A stretch of 64,000 nt of DNA from Afipia sp. (GCA_016201045.1 JACQDM010000002.1:124001-188000), one strand, 5' to 3'; shown: positions 19,049-28,098, counted from the stretch's first letter. The notes: generated by a model not told the origin, from the sequence alone. Made by a program: numbers and translations.

Positions 19049-20281
19049 GTGCCGGTTTCCATCGATTCAGCCTCCCATTCGGATTTTCAGACCGATTCGC
19101 GCGCCGCGTGGATGCGGCTCGTGACTGCGCTTGTCATCGGTTCGATCGGCAGCGTCGGCATGTGGTCGGTGGTGGTGGTGATCCCCATCGTGCAGACGGA
19201 TTTCGGCGCGACGCGGGCCGCTGCGTCGCTGGCCTTTACCTGCGCGATGCTTGGGTTCGGCGCCGGCAACGTCCTGATGGGTAAAATTTCCGATCGATAC
19301 GGCATCGTCGCAGCGATTGCGCTCGGTGTCGGCGTGCTCGGCCTTGGCTATGTCGGCGCATCGTACTCCGCTGCGTTGTGGCAGTTCAATTTGTTTCATA
19401 TCGCCATCGGCTTCGGCGCATCCGCGACCTTCGGTCCTCTGATGGCCGAGGCTTCGCACTGGTTCGAGAAATATCGCGGCTTGGGAGTGACAATCGCGGC
19501 AAGCGGCAATTATGTCGCCGGCACGATCTGGCCGCCCATCGTTGAGCGCGGCACGGCCTTCGCGGGCTGGCGCACGACTCACTTCGCGATCGGAATCGGC
19601 TGCACATTGCTGATGGCGCTATTCATCTACATTTTGCGCAGGCAAATCGGCACCAATGTCGTGCGCAGCCACGCGAATGCTCCGCCGCCCCGCGTCGATC
19701 TTCAACTCAACACCAATACGCTAACGACGCTGCTCGGCATCGCAGCCATCGCCTGCTGTGTCGCGATGTCGATGCCGCAGGTGCATATCGTTGCCTATTG
19801 CGGCGATCTTGGTTACGGCGTCGCGCGCGGAGCGGAAATGCTGTCGCTGATGCTTTCGCTCGGTATCGTCAGCCGTATCGGTTCAGGCTTTCTCGCTGAC
19901 AAAATCGGCGGATTGAAAACGCTGCTGATCGGTTCGATCGCGCAGGGCGTGGCGCTGCTGTTTTATCTCTTCTTCGATAGCCTGACGTCGCTCTATCTGA
20001 TCTCCGCGATGTTCGGCTTGTTTCAGGGCGGCATCGTGCCGAGCTACGCGATTATCGTGCGCGAATCGATGCCAGCCTCCGAAGCTGCAACGCGCGTGGG
20101 CATCGTGATATTCGCATCCGTGATCGGCATGTCGTTCGGCGGCTACATATCCGGCGTGATCTTCGATGCGACGGGATCGTATGCTGCGGCTTTCGCCAAC
20201 GGCGTCGGCTGGAACGCGCTCAACATCACCATCGTTGTCGCGCTGATCCTGCGCGCACGCCGGCGTCTGGCATTTGCCTGA
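19049..20281 (+). CDS. MFS transporter (monocarboxylate/OFA-like)
   Basis: The 410-residue protein has twelve predicted membrane helices and MFS loop motifs (MGKISDRYGIVAAIALGVGV after helix 2, ADKIGGLKTLLIGSI after helix 8). The segment ASHWFEKYRGLGVTIAASGNYVAG resembles the oxalate/formate antiporter and monocarboxylate porter group, but the substrate cannot be told. The GTG start has AAGGTG seven bases upstream. No partner genes are adjacent. Confidence 0.8.
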   Translation: MPVSIDSASHSDFQTDSRAAWMRLVTALVIGSIGSVGMWSVVVVIPIVQTDFGATRAAASLAFTCAMLGFGAGNVLMGKISDRYGIVAAIALGVGVLGLGYVGASYSAALWQFNLFHIAIGFGASATFGPLMAEASHWFEKYRGLGVTIAASGNYVAGTIWPPIVERGTAFAGWRTTHFAIGIGCTLLMALFIYILRRQIGTNVVRSHANAPPPRVDLQLNTNTLTTLLGIAAIACCVAMSMPQVHIVAYCGDLGYGVARGAEMLSLMLSLGIVSRIGSGFLADKIGGLKTLLIGSIAQGVALLFYLFFDSLTSLYLISAMFGLFQGGIVPSYAIIVRESMPASEAATRVGIVIFASVIGMSFGGYISGVIFDATGSYAAAFANGVGWNALNITIVVALILRARRRLAFA

Positions 20282-20384
20282 AACTCGCTGCCGATTTCCG
20301 TTACATTCGGCGACCACGCTGATTGCCGACAGCGCGCTGCCATTGTAATTGATGGTGCAAGCGTCTTCGCCGTCGAACGGCATC

Positions 20385-20460
20385 GGGCCTGTAGCTCAAT
20401 GGTTAGAGCCGACCGCTCATAACGGTCTGGTTGGAGGTTCGAGTCCTCCCGGGCCCACCA
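20385..20460 (+). tRNA. tRNA with CAU anticodon, probable tRNA-Ile2 (lysidine type)
   Basis: A full 76-nt cloverleaf with encoded CCA. The acceptor stem GGGCCTG pairs with CGGGCCC, the anticodon stem GACCG/CGGTC encloses loop CTCATAA, and the T arm has GGTTCGAGTCC. A CAU anticodon can be Met or Ile2. The GGGCC acceptor resembles the Ile2 type (E. coli ileX begins GGCCCC), so Ile2 is favoured over elongator Met. Confidence 0.9.
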
Positions 20461-20472
20461 ATAAAATTGGAA

Positions 20473-21129
20473 TCATGTCCTGGAACGCTCCGGCGTTCGT
20501 CGTCCATCGGAGCGCGATGTTGCAGAAACAGCGCGTTGATCGGCTTTCACCGGCCAATACCGTGCCGCCAGCCAGCCAGCCACGGGCGCGCCGAATGCCA
20601 GTCCCCATATGATTTGTGCAGCGAACGGTGCAACCAGCGCAGTCGCAGTTCCGACGGCGAACACGAGCACAGGAAAGATCGCATTCGCGAGCAGTTCGGG
20701 ATTGCTGCGGCCGCGCAGCGCCAAAATCCAAAGCAGCGCATTCAGGCCGGCGATAACGATCAGATGCACGCCGTAACTTGCGGCGACGACGCTATCGAGC
20801 CGGTAGACGCCGTAGAGCCCGTTCGTCACCGGAAGCATGACGATCGACAGCAGAAAAATCAGATTGAGGAACACTTCGCCGCGCGTGCCTTCCTGCGCGA
20901 AGGCAAGCCGCCGATGATGGCTGAGCCAAAACACGCCGGCGACGATGAAGCTGATCATCAACGCGATGACAGGTTGCGCGTAAGCGTTGAGGAGATCGAT
21001 CCACGATGGCGCATTCACGAATTTGCTTGCCTTCGGCAGGTCGTAGGCGAGCAGCGTCATCGCAACCCCGAAGATGGTGTTGCTCAGCGCCTCCAGCCGC
21101 CGCATCTCGAAATGGCCAATATCCTTCAA
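20473..21129 (-). CDS. TMEM175-like (DUF1211) potassium channel family membrane protein
   Basis: The 218-residue protein begins with the family's hallmark first helix MRRLEALSNTIFGVAMTLLAYDL (RxxAxSDxxFAIxxTLL type) and has six predicted membrane segments, as in bacterial TMEM175 subunits, which assemble as tetrameric cation channels. The last 25 residues are polar and basic. The TTG start at 21129 is preceded by GGAAGGAAGGG, better than the ATG eight codons later. Function in bacteria is poorly known. Confidence 0.85.
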   Translation of the reverse strand: MKDIGHFEMRRLEALSNTIFGVAMTLLAYDLPKASKFVNAPSWIDLLNAYAQPVIALMISFIVAGVFWLSHHRRLAFAQEGTRGEVFLNLIFLLSIVMLPVTNGLYGVYRLDSVVAASYGVHLIVIAGLNALLWILALRGRSNPELLANAIFPVLVFAVGTATALVAPFAAQIIWGLAFGAPVAGWLAARYWPVKADQRAVSATSRSDGRRTPERSRT

Positions 21130-21159
21130 TCTTGTTTCCCTTCCTTCCGATGGCAGGCT

Positions 21160-21648
21160 TTATCGCGAAATCGCATTTCCTGGAACGATCCGGCACGATG
21201 TCGAGCGGATCGAACTGCTGACGTTCCCGGTCTGTGGACTGTTGAAACGCGACGATTGAACAAGGCTGCATTCGTCGCCCGATATCGTGATTGTCATCGA
21301 CATCGAGTCCGACGTCGAAATCGACGGACATGTGCTGGCGGTGCCCAGCGTCAGGACGTTTCCGGACAGCGCGGAGGTGGATGTGACCTGACAGCCCTTG
21401 TGATTCTCGCCGAGCGAGCCGTTCAGTTTGAACCGGACACCCTTGTCCTTTCCGCCCAGTCCGATGAAATCGGCCGTCGCGCTCCAGAATATCGTGCCGG
21501 TCGCCGCAATATACAGATAGCCTTTCAGTTCATTGTCGACCGCCTGATAGAGGATGGATTTGTTCCTGAGATTGACGGTCTGAGAATAGGCGATCGCTGG
21601 CGCGATCAACGTGCAGATCAATCCTGTCGAGACAATCAACTGGTGCAT
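21160..21648 (-). CDS. Exported protein of unknown function
   Basis: The 162-residue protein starts MHQLIVSTGLICTLIAPAIA, a clear signal peptide, followed by a Ser/Thr-rich body with few charged residues and three cysteines (GCQV, STCPS, DECSL) plus STSCR near the end, which could form disulfides. The frame extends to 21834; the ATG at 21648 with AGAGAG upstream fits the signal peptide. It is divergent from the DUF4864 gene. No family recognised. Confidence 0.65.
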   Translation of the reverse strand: MHQLIVSTGLICTLIAPAIAYSQTVNLRNKSILYQAVDNELKGYLYIAATGTIFWSATADFIGLGGKDKGVRFKLNGSLGENHKGCQVTSTSALSGNVLTLGTASTCPSISTSDSMSMTITISGDECSLVQSSRFNSPQTGNVSSSIRSTSCRIVPGNAISR

Positions 21649-21790
21649 CGAGCTCTCTGGGAAAATTGTTAAGCGGAAAATTTTGACGATGAATTTTCTT
21701 ATCTTACGGCGCGTGACAGTATATTCAAAGACGTGAAACTCTTTTGATGCGATGCCGTTTCTCTGAAGATCGTTGAGAAGGGCTGCTGCG

Positions 21791-22195
21791 ATGCACGCGC
21801 GAATTATCCTTGTTGCGGCCTTGCTGATAGGCATGACCTCATCCGTTTACGCCGATGACGTGGCTGATGCGCAGACGCTGATCCGCGCGCAGGACGAAGC
21901 GATCAGCCGCGACGATGCCGCTGGTGCATATTTCTATGCCGCGCCCGTCATCAAACGTGTTTTCCCGGAGCCGGCGATTTTCATGACGATGGTGCGTCAT
22001 GGCTACGCGCCGCTCTATAAGCCAAAGCAATTTGAATTCGGAAAAGGGCAGGCGCTCGACGGCGGCGTGGCACAACTCGTGTATTTGGTCGATAGCGACG
22101 GCGTCGCGTGGGAAGCGCTCTATATGCTTGAGAAACAGCCGGATGGAAGTTTGAAAATCACCGGCTGCACGATCAGAAAAGCAACGACGGCCTGA
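21791..22195 (+). CDS. DUF4864 exported protein
   Basis: The 134-residue protein has a signal peptide (MHARIILVAALLIGMTSSVYA) and a domain starting with LIRAQDEAISRDDAAGAYFYAAP, matching the DUF4864 pattern of an NTF2-like helix with a single beta-sheet ending in GSLKITGC. The ATG has GAAGGG upstream. Function unknown; exported and probably periplasmic. Confidence 0.72.
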   Translation: MHARIILVAALLIGMTSSVYADDVADAQTLIRAQDEAISRDDAAGAYFYAAPVIKRVFPEPAIFMTMVRHGYAPLYKPKQFEFGKGQALDGGVAQLVYLVDSDGVAWEALYMLEKQPDGSLKITGCTIRKATTA

Positions 22196-22563
22196 CATTT
22201 CTCGTCGGCGGCCGTCCTGTGTCAGCCTATGCAGGCACTGCGCACTACTTGTGCACTGTGCATAGTCTCGCGTCATTTGTCCTCAGGCGCATGGCCGCGC
22301 ATTTTCGGTTTTTAAGAAAAACACTTAGTTTCCCTAGTCTTGCTGACGGTGCCGAGTGCTGGCACGGCGATTGCTCATGTCTTGCCCAGTCAACGAAGAC
22401 TGCCGTCCCAAGGGTCGCTCAAGCCAATCTGGCCAGCCACCGGGTTCGTTGCGAATCGATCCGTACGGCTGGTCCCGCGCAGATTTCCGCAAACAACTTC
22501 CGACATAACCGGCCCATCGGGAGCGGACGCTTTTCCATTTTTTCTTCAACGAGGGGATCTGCA
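22196..22563. other. 368-bp gene-free leader before the FNT gene
   Basis: No convincing ORF or RNA gene is seen. The first part contains overlapping GTGC/GCAC repeats (around 22235-22263), and an A/T-rich stretch (TTTTTAAGAAAAACACTTAG) lies near 22309-22328, which could hold the promoter. No FNR box was found. Confidence 0.35.
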
Positions 22564-23382
22564 ATGTCGTATTTAGCGCCTTCAGAATTCGTCGCCAAAA
22601 TGGTGGACGCTGGAGAATCGAAAATTTTCATGTCGACGAGGGACACGGTGATCCGCGCCTATATGGCCGGCGCCATCCTCGCACTGGCGGCCTGGATGGC
22701 AGTCACGATCAACGTCAATACGGGTCAGCCGCTCGTCGGCGCGTTGCTGTTTCCTGTCGGATTCGTGATGCTGTATCTGCTCGGCTTCGATCTTCTGACC
22801 GGCGTATTCGTCCTTTCCCCGCTAGCGTTGATCGACAAACGGCCGGGCGTAACGCTCGGGGGCGTGCTGCGTAACTGGGGCTTGGTGTTCATCGGCAACT
22901 TTGCCGGCTCGCTCACGACGGCGTTTCTGATGGCGTTTGTGACCACGTTCGGGTTCACGCAAGACCCGGACAAGGTCGGACAGGTTATCGGCAACATCGG
23001 TGAAGGCCGGACGCTCGGCTACGCAGCGCACGGCGCAGCCGGCATGGCGACGCTGTTCTTCCGCGGCATGCTGTGCAACTGGATGGTTTCGACCGGCGTC
23101 GTCGGCGCGATGATCTCGACCTCTGTGCCCGGCAAGGTCATCGCAATGTGGATGCCCATTTTCGTGTTCTTCTACATGGTCTTCGAGCATTCGGTCGTGA
23201 ACATGTTCCTGTTCCCGTCCGGCCTGATGCTGCATGCGAAGTTCTCGATCATGGATTACTTCATCTGGAACGAGATCCCGACCGTTCTCGGCAACCTTGT
23301 CGGCGGCCTCGCGTTTACCGGCCTGACGCTCTACACCACGCACGTCATGACGGCGCCGAAGCGCCGCGCCAAGGCGGCGTAA
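22564..23382 (+). CDS. Formate/nitrite transporter family channel
   Basis: The 272-residue protein has six membrane helices and FNT motifs: AGAILALAAW, VGFVMLYLLGFDLLTGVF, RNWGLVFIGNFAG, FFRGMLCNWMVSTGV and FEHSVVNMFLF. The family forms pentameric channels for formate, nitrite, or related anions. Formate would fit the oxalate locus 5-15 kb away; nitrite or nitrate assimilation would fit the kinase-phosphatase gene that follows. GAGGGG precedes the ATG. A terminator separates it from the next gene, only 80 bp away. Confidence 0.9.
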   Translation: MSYLAPSEFVAKMVDAGESKIFMSTRDTVIRAYMAGAILALAAWMAVTINVNTGQPLVGALLFPVGFVMLYLLGFDLLTGVFVLSPLALIDKRPGVTLGGVLRNWGLVFIGNFAGSLTTAFLMAFVTTFGFTQDPDKVGQVIGNIGEGRTLGYAAHGAAGMATLFFRGMLCNWMVSTGVVGAMISTSVPGKVIAMWMPIFVFFYMVFEHSVVNMFLFPSGLMLHAKFSIMDYFIWNEIPTVLGNLVGGLAFTGLTLYTTHVMTAPKRRAKAA

Positions 23383-23415
23383 GGCGGCGCGGTTATTGCC
23401 CGAACAATACAACGG

Positions 23416-23452
23416 AGCCTCACCCTGCTAGGGTGAGGTTCTTTTCTTTTTT
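23416..23452 (+). terminator. Rho-independent terminator after FNT gene
   Basis: Stem CCTCACCC / GGGTGAGG with loop TGCTA (23418-23438), followed by TTCTTTTCTTTTTT. It ends eleven bases before the next start codon, so it may also act as an attenuator. Confidence 0.88.
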
Positions 23453-23462
23453 GGCGGTTGCG

Positions 23463-25190
23463 ATGCCGGGTGAACTGAGAATTTCGATCGGACAATATTC
23501 CGACAAGGGCCGCAAGGAGATCAATCAGGATTTCCACGGAGTATTGATTCCGTCCGAGCCACTGCTCGGCGTGAAAGGAATCTCCGTTTGTCTGGCGGAC
23601 GGGATCAGCAGCAGCAATGTCAGCCAGATCGCAAGCGAGTCGGCGGTCAAGAGTTTCCTGACCGACTATTACTGCACATCGGAATCGTGGTCCGTTAAAA
23701 CGTCCGCGCATCGCGTCATGGCGGCGACGAATTCCTGGCTTTATGCCGAAACGCGGCGAAGCCAGTTTCGCTATGACATGGATCGGGGCTATGTCTGCAC
23801 ACTGACTGCGATGGTCATCAAGTCGGCCACTGCGCATATTTTTCATGTCGGCGACGCGCGCGTGTATCGGCTGTCTGGCAATTCGCTCGAACAACTTACC
23901 GACGATCATCGGGTCATCGTTTCATCCGAGCAGAACTATCTCGGCCGTGCGCTGGGCATGAACTCCGAAATCGAGATCGACTATCGCCCGATTCAGATCC
24001 ATGCCGGCGACCTGTTTGTGATGCTGACCGACGGCGTTTATGAATTTGCCGATGACCGCTTCATCGCCGGGGCTATCGGCGGCGCAGGAAATCTCGACGA
24101 AGCAGCGAGTGCGATCGGGCACGAGGCTTTCCGGCGCGGCAGCGGCGACAATCTCACCGTTCAGATCGTCCGCATCGACGAAGTCCCCTATGGCGAGGCA
24201 AAAGACATTCTCGGGCAGGCCACGCAGCTGCCTTTGCCGCCTCTCCTGGAGTCGGACAGGGATTTCGACGGTTACCGAATTGTGCGGGACATTCACGCCA
24301 GCAGCCGCAGCCATATTTATCTCGGCATCGACAGCGAGACGAATGAGATCGCCGCCATCAAGATTCCCTCGATCGATCTGCGTGACAATCCGGCCTATAT
24401 CCGGCGCCTGATGATGGAGGAATGGGTGGCACGGCGGATCGACAGTCCGCACGTTCTCAAGCCGGCCCAGCAATCGCGGAAACGGAACTTTCTCTACGTC
24501 GTATCAGAGTTCATCGACGGCAAGACATTGACGCAATGGATGCTCGACAATCCAAAGCCCGACATCGAATCCGTGCGCGGATTGGTCGAACAGGTCGCCA
24601 AGGGTCTGCGCGCCTTTCACCGCAAGGAAATGGTGCATCAGGATTTGCGTCCCGAAAACATCATGATCGACAAGCTCGGTACAGTGAAGATCATCGATTT
24701 CGGATCGACGAAAGTCGCGGGCGTTGCCGAGGCCTCGCCGCTCGCCGACTATGAGGAAATTCTCGGCACGGTGCAGTATACCGCCCCGGAATATTTTCTG
24801 GGGGAGGGTGGAACGCCGCGTTCGGATTTCTTTTCCCTCGGCGTCATCGCCTACCAGATGCTGACGGGGAAACTGCCTTACGGCGCGGACGCCGCCAAAA
24901 TGCGAACCAGGTCGCAGTTCCGTAATTTACGTTACAGGACGGCGCTCGACGACAACCGGGCCATTCCGGCCTGGGTCGATGGCGTGCTGGAAAAAGCGGT
25001 GAGCGTGGATCCCGGCAGGCGCTACGAGAGCCTGTCCGAATTCATTTTCGACCTGCGGCATCCGAACGCCAAATATCTGCGTTCGACATCGGCGCCGCTG
25101 CTCGAACGCAATCCATTGCTGTTCTGGAAAGCCGTATCGGGCATTCTCGCGTTCATCGTTCTGTTCTTGTTGATTAGAATGAATCGCTGA
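23463..25190 (+). CDS. Bifunctional PP2C phosphatase / Ser-Thr protein kinase fusion
   Basis: The 575-residue protein has an N-terminal PP2C domain (INQDFHGVL, CLADGISSS, VGDARVYRL, LTDGVYEF, SGDNLTVQIV carrying the metal-binding Asp residues) and a C-terminal Hanks-type kinase (AAIKIPS lysine, HQDLRPENIMIDKLG catalytic loop with Asp-Leu-Arg rather than Asp-Leu-Lys, IIDFGSTK in place of DFG-V/I, GTVQYTAPEYF). A C-terminal membrane helix (LLFWKAVSGILAFIVLFLLI) anchors it. Similar fusions sit beside nitrate/nitrite transporters in other proteobacteria, so control of the adjacent FNT channel is a plausible but untested role. Ribosome site is weak. Confidence 0.9.
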   Translation: MPGELRISIGQYSDKGRKEINQDFHGVLIPSEPLLGVKGISVCLADGISSSNVSQIASESAVKSFLTDYYCTSESWSVKTSAHRVMAATNSWLYAETRRSQFRYDMDRGYVCTLTAMVIKSATAHIFHVGDARVYRLSGNSLEQLTDDHRVIVSSEQNYLGRALGMNSEIEIDYRPIQIHAGDLFVMLTDGVYEFADDRFIAGAIGGAGNLDEAASAIGHEAFRRGSGDNLTVQIVRIDEVPYGEAKDILGQATQLPLPPLLESDRDFDGYRIVRDIHASSRSHIYLGIDSETNEIAAIKIPSIDLRDNPAYIRRLMMEEWVARRIDSPHVLKPAQQSRKRNFLYVVSEFIDGKTLTQWMLDNPKPDIESVRGLVEQVAKGLRAFHRKEMVHQDLRPENIMIDKLGTVKIIDFGSTKVAGVAEASPLADYEEILGTVQYTAPEYFLGEGGTPRSDFFSLGVIAYQMLTGKLPYGADAAKMRTRSQFRNLRYRTALDDNRAIPAWVDGVLEKAVSVDPGRRYESLSEFIFDLRHPNAKYLRSTSAPLLERNPLLFWKAVSGILAFIVLFLLIRMNR

Positions 25191-25209
25191 CGCGAGGTTC
25201 GATCCGCCT

Positions 25210-26817
25210 TCACTTCGCCGCCACGAAATAGAAATCCTGCCGGCCCGACAGCGAACCGTAGCTGAACGGCTGCTGCTTCTGTGCGGTCGCGTCCATCACG
25301 TCGTCACGCACATAGTCGAACAGGCGGCGCACTTCGAGGCCGGGCGTCTGCATGTTCTTCACGAGCGCCGCGGCGAACGGACTGTTATTGCCGCTGCCGT
25401 CGGCGGCGGTTTCGCCGTCCTTCGCCGCATAGACGATGAGCGTGCCTGCTTCCGGTTCGACGGAAGCCAAGCCGCGCGAGACGGAGCGCGACGCGACCGT
25501 CAGCGAGCGCTTCATCTGGTTGGCGAACGGGTTGTCGCGGCAGGCGTCGAGCACGATCAGCCGCAAACGTTTCGCGCGGTTGACGACATTGCGGACCAGA
25601 TCGAGCGAAATGCCCTCGAAGTTGATATCGCTGTCGACTGCGATCTTGGCATCGATGGGAAGGAGGTAGTTAGTGCCGGCGATCTCCATGCCGTGACCGG
25701 CGTAGTAGATCATCGCCCAGTCTGCGTCGACCGCCTGTTGCGCGAAGTCGCGCAGCGCATTCATCATTCCGTCGCGGCCGAGGTTGGTCTGCAGCGTGAC
25801 GGTCTGGAATCCGACTTTGCGAAGGGTGTTTGCCAGCAAGGCGGCATCGCGTTGCGGGTTGGGAAGCGCCGGAACATTCTTGTATTGGGAATTGCCGATG
25901 ACCAGCGCCACGCGCCGTCCGGCGTTGCTCGTCACCGACGGCGTTGAAATGACCGGCTGCGGCTCGGGCGGAGCGGATGCGACCGCCTGCTGGCGCGCCA
26001 CGGCATTCGCCCGGTTCGATTTGGCGAGGGCATTGTTCGGATCGATAGCGAGCGCGCGGTCGTAGTCGGCGATGGCGGTGGTGTAGTCTTTCTTGTCGGA
26101 ATAGATGTTGCCGCGTGCCACATACCCGTCGGGATCTTTCGGCGTCAGGCTAATATACTGATTGTAGTCGGCGATGGCCTTGTCGGACTCCGATTTCTTG
26201 CGCCACGTCACGCCGCGATTGTAATAGGCGAGGCCGGAGCTGGAATTGATGCTCAGCGCCTTGTCGTAATCGGCCATCGCCAGGTCGTAATTGGTAAGCG
26301 TCTTGTAGATATTGCCCCGCGCGACGTAGGCGTTGACGTATTGCGGCATCAGGCTGATCGCCTGCGTGTAATCGGAGATAGCCTTGTCGTTCTCGTTCTT
26401 GTCGCGCCAGCTGTTGCCGCGATTGTAGTAGGCAAGGCCGGCCTTCGGCGGATCGAGCGAAATCGCCTTATTGTAGTCGGCGATGGCGTCGTCTGGCCGG
26501 TTTTTGAGCTTCAGCGCGTTGCCGCGGCTGATATAGGCGTTCTGATAATCCGGATTGATCTTGAGCGAGGCGTTGTAGTCCGCGAGCGCCTTGTCGGTTT
26601 CATTCTTCTTCGCCCACGCAAGCCCGCGGTCGTAATAGGCGATGGCGAGGCTTCGGCCCGCCGCGATCTCGACGTTGCAGGCTTGGATGGCGACGTCGGG
26701 GTCGGGGGTATTGTCAGGATTGCAGAGATAGACGGCGTGCGCAGGGGCTGCGCTCAAGAGAGCAGCAGCGACAATCATGAACGATACGACGCCCCTCAAC
26801 CGCTTCAGCATTCTCAT
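25210..26817 (-). CDS. Exported TPR-caspase (metacaspase-like) protein
   Basis: The roughly 535-residue protein has a signal peptide (VVSFMIVAAALLSAAPAHA), then seven tetratricopeptide repeats with the recurring pattern AYYDRG/AYISRGN...DKAIADYN...SLDP, and a C-terminal caspase domain. The catalytic dyad is visible: His in MIYYAGHGMEIAG and Cys in LIVLDACRDNPF. The domain begins RVALVIGNSQYKNVPALPNP. Start choice between 26838, 26817 and 26811 is uncertain; 26817 has GGGG upstream. It would act in the periplasm. Family members are widespread in rhizobia, with unknown targets. It is convergent with the kinase fusion. Confidence 0.88.
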   Translation of the reverse strand: MRMLKRLRGVVSFMIVAAALLSAAPAHAVYLCNPDNTPDPDVAIQACNVEIAAGRSLAIAYYDRGLAWAKKNETDKALADYNASLKINPDYQNAYISRGNALKLKNRPDDAIADYNKAISLDPPKAGLAYYNRGNSWRDKNENDKAISDYTQAISLMPQYVNAYVARGNIYKTLTNYDLAMADYDKALSINSSSGLAYYNRGVTWRKKSESDKAIADYNQYISLTPKDPDGYVARGNIYSDKKDYTTAIADYDRALAIDPNNALAKSNRANAVARQQAVASAPPEPQPVISTPSVTSNAGRRVALVIGNSQYKNVPALPNPQRDAALLANTLRKVGFQTVTLQTNLGRDGMMNALRDFAQQAVDADWAMIYYAGHGMEIAGTNYLLPIDAKIAVDSDINFEGISLDLVRNVVNRAKRLRLIVLDACRDNPFANQMKRSLTVASRSVSRGLASVEPEAGTLIVYAAKDGETAADGSGNNSPFAAALVKNMQTPGLEVRRLFDYVRDDVMDATAQKQQPFSYGSLSGRQDFYFVAAK

Positions 26818-26911
26818 CACCCCGTTTGACCGGAGCATCTTTTACCACCGGCGAATGTCACATGCGCGGATTTTTTGTGCGGCCGGAGATCTGCCAAAAG
26901 CCAGGGTTCCA

Positions 26912-26941
26912 AACGAAAACGGCCCCGGACATCCGGGGCCG
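26912..26941 (-). terminator. Rho-independent terminator
   Basis: Stem GGCCCCGGA / TCCGGGGCC (26921-26940). On the minus strand it is followed by GTTTTCGTTT, so it ends transcripts from the LysR gene or the short frame after it. Confidence 0.7.
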
Positions 26942-26967
26942 CCAGTATTGCTAAGCGAGGCAAGGGG

Positions 26968-27030
26968 TCAGGACTTGCCCATGCATTCTTCGATGTAGAA
27001 CCAGCGATCGTCGCCGGTCAGAATGCACAT
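26968..27030 (-). CDS. Possible 20-aa ORF downstream of LysR gene
   Basis: ATG to TGA on the minus strand encodes a 20-residue peptide with two cysteines (CILTGDDRWFYIEECMGKS after the Met). It lies between the LysR stop and the terminator, 27 bp after the LysR gene. No ribosome site is visible and the frame is closed by a stop seven codons upstream. It could be a real small protein or a remnant. Confidence 0.25.
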   Translation of the reverse strand: MCILTGDDRWFYIEECMGKS

Positions 27031-27056
27031 GGTCGAATGTACAGATGATCACGACC

Positions 27057-27995
27057 CTACGTTTCCAGCGTCGGCGCGACTTCTCGTGCCACGTCAACGA
27101 GAGCTGAGACGAGCGATGTCATCGGATCGCGCTGAGGAATGACAAGACCGACACGGTAGGTCACGAACGGGTCGACGATCGGAATCGACCGCACTGCTTC
27201 CGAGAAACCGAGCGTATCGGCAAGTTTCGCGGGCATCACCGTGGACCAGCGGCCTGTCTTCACATGTGTATAAAGCACGATGATCGAGTTCGATGTCAGC
27301 GTCGGATGCGGCGAGGCACCGGCTGCGAGCAGCGCGCGGTCGATGATGCGGCGGTTCTGCATGTCCGGCGTCAGCAGGCACAGCGGAATCTTTCCGACTT
27401 CTTCCCATGTGACATTGTCGCGGTCGCCGAACATTCCATCCGGCGAGGTCAAAAGCCGGTAGCTCTCATTATAAAGAGGAACGGAGCGAACCTTTCCGAC
27501 GGGCTCGTTGTCGATGTAGGTCAGTCCCGCATCGACTTCGAGATTTTCCAGAAGACCGAGCACATCGGACGACGTGCACGACACGATCTTGAATCGCACA
27601 TTGGGATGGCGCTCGCGGAACGGTGTCGTCAGCGTCGCGACCATTCCGAGCACCGTAGGAATCGCTGCGAGCCGCAATTCGCCGGTCAGACCCTCCTTGA
27701 GCGTGTTGATTTCCTGCCGCATGCCGCGCACGTCGCCGACGATGCGCCGTGCCCATTCCAGCGTGCGCTCGCCCTCCGGCGTGAAATCGACGAAACGCGA
27801 GCCGCGCTGCACCAACATCACGCCGAGATATTCCTCGAGCTGCTTCAGACTCGTCGACATCGTAGGCTGCGTCACGCCGCACGCTTCAGCGGCACGGCCG
27901 AAATGCCGTTCCTTTGACAAGGCGATTAAAAGTTCGAGTTTTTCGATCAACTGTGAAACCTTCGCGCCGGGCGCACTCTCGTGCAAACGCGGCAC
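27057..27995 (-). CDS. LysR-family regulator resembling formate dehydrogenase regulator FdsR
   Basis: The 312-residue regulator has the N-terminal winged helix (LIALSKERHFGRAAEACGVTQPTMSTSLKQLEEYLGVMLVQRGSR) and a LysR substrate domain. The sequence KERHFGRAAEACGVTQPT...RGSRFVDFTPEGERTLEWARRIVGD strongly resembles the regulators encoded beside NAD-dependent formate dehydrogenase (fds) operons. No fds genes are in the window; instead gcl lies directly upstream on the same strand, 103 bp from this start. It may sense oxalate or formate metabolism. The first 16 residues may be replaced by an internal start. Confidence 0.85.
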   Translation of the reverse strand: MPRLHESAPGAKVSQLIEKLELLIALSKERHFGRAAEACGVTQPTMSTSLKQLEEYLGVMLVQRGSRFVDFTPEGERTLEWARRIVGDVRGMRQEINTLKEGLTGELRLAAIPTVLGMVATLTTPFRERHPNVRFKIVSCTSSDVLGLLENLEVDAGLTYIDNEPVGKVRSVPLYNESYRLLTSPDGMFGDRDNVTWEEVGKIPLCLLTPDMQNRRIIDRALLAAGASPHPTLTSNSIIVLYTHVKTGRWSTVMPAKLADTLGFSEAVRSIPIVDPFVTYRVGLVIPQRDPMTSLVSALVDVAREVAPTLET

Positions 27996-28098
27996 AATGG
28001 CAAAATTGTCCTCGCTGCGCCATCCATCTTGCAGCGGATCGCGGGCGCGAACGGCGCTTTCGGCAGACAGAACCTCTCTCTCTCGATTGCGTCGGACA

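Noticed and set aside
20385-20460. Elongator tRNA-Met
   Set aside because: The CAU anticodon allows it, but the GGGCC acceptor end fits the Ile2 type better; not fully excluded.
20431-21672. Plus-strand ORF of 413 codons
   Set aside because: Opposite the TMEM175-like gene and an exported protein gene, starts inside the tRNA, and has shadow-type composition.
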